Source: Eubacteriales Family XIII. Incertae Sedis bacterium
Lineage (GTDB): Bacteria > Bacillota_A > Clostridia > Peptostreptococcales > Anaerovoracaceae
Assembly: GCA_031280075.1 (NCBI GenBank)
Contig: JAITHG010000232.1
Coordinates: 1 to 5,854, forward strand
Length of the DNA stretch: 5,854 bases
Direction of reading: 5' to 3'
The position numbers and the translations under genes are program-made. This document shows, in pieces, positions 5,680-5,854 of this stretch. Each line of letters starts with the position of its first letter. The stretch's first letter is position 1. Below the pieces are notes generated by a model that searched no databases, was not told where the DNA came from, and was given only the letters and a program-made list of their open reading frames with translations.

Positions 5680-5854
5680 GCGGAAATAGCGACAAAAACA
5701 GGGAAGTCACTGACCCGGCGGTGGATCGCTTTTACGCGATCCTTGCCCCCTGCCTGTACGAAATCCATGCAGGCGGGCACGCTCATATTGCTCCGACAGC
5801 TAAACATTGGACACAAAGCGGTGTTCAGCACACCGGCATGCAAGGCGCAAAACA
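5680..5854. other. Upstream intergenic region with small stem-loops, no supported gene
   Basis: No convincing gene is seen in these 175 bases. Three inverted repeats stand out: GGATCGC/GCGATCC (5723-5729 and 5736-5742, six-base loop), a pair near 5751-5773 with GCCTG/CAGGC arms around the sequence TACGAAATCCATG, and CGGTGT/ACACCG (5819-5824 and 5830-5835, five-base loop). None is followed directly by a T-run on either strand, so none is called a terminator. A minus-strand frame open from the window edge to a TAG at 5655 has no family resemblance; it could be the tail of a gene outside the window. Confidence 0.45.

Noticed and set aside
5723..5742. GGATCGC/GCGATCC hairpin as a Rho-independent terminator
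   Set aside because: No T-run follows the stem on either strand within terminator distance.
5655..5843. Small minus-strand frame of about 62 codons upstream of the RACE gene
   Set aside because: It needs a TTG start without a ribosome site, runs into the probable promoter, and resembles no family known to me.

Overview
This window reads as a stretch of an anaerobic bacterial chromosome, most likely a GC-rich Firmicute (Negativicutes or Clostridia type) or a similar anaerobe. The evidence is the gene content: a reductive activator of corrinoid enzymes, a DUF3786 protein and an ATPase_2/DUF234-type AAA ATPase, with strong Shine-Dalgarno sites and sigma-A-like promoters. The genus cannot be fixed from the sequence alone. 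All four supported genes lie on the minus strand, so the window is best read from position 5854 down to 1.

Positions 5581-5854 are the upstream region of an operon. A probable promoter (5644-5672, extended -10 with an adjacent T-tract) overlaps a 14-bp palindrome (5646-5659). It is followed by a short leader with two more dyads (5614-5627 and 5595-5609) and an AGGAGG ribosome binding site. The part beyond about 5680 holds several small stem-loops but no convincing gene.

Positions 2726-5580 hold a RACE protein ([2Fe-2S] ferredoxin plus ASKHA ATPase, 643 residues) followed by a DUF3786 protein. A PucR/CdaR-type regulator (1176-2729) follows with a 4-base GTGA stop/start overlap. The three form one likely operon: a corrinoid-enzyme reactivator, a small protein of unknown function, and a probable regulator. 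No corrinoid protein or methyltransferase lies inside the window, so the enzyme that is reactivated is unknown.

The RACE/DUF3786 junction is the oddest place. A perfect 37-bp sequence containing the RACE stop codon and the DUF3786 start codons occurs twice, 72 bp apart. The inner copy abuts a nine-unit, 12-bp minisatellite that codes for a Gly/Thr/Ala/Glu linker in front of the DUF3786 domain.

Positions 1-1036 hold the first 345 codons of an AAA ATPase (ATPase_2 with a winged helix and the start of a DUF234-like region), cut by the window edge. It has its own strong promoter (TTGACA-17-CATAAT, 1090-1118). Two tandem copies of a palindromic 12-mer lie over the start of transcription (1056-1082), and a second direct-repeat pair lies just upstream of the -35 (1125-1150). 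The gene looks less GC-rich than its neighbours and is probably an acquired cargo-type gene unrelated to the operon.
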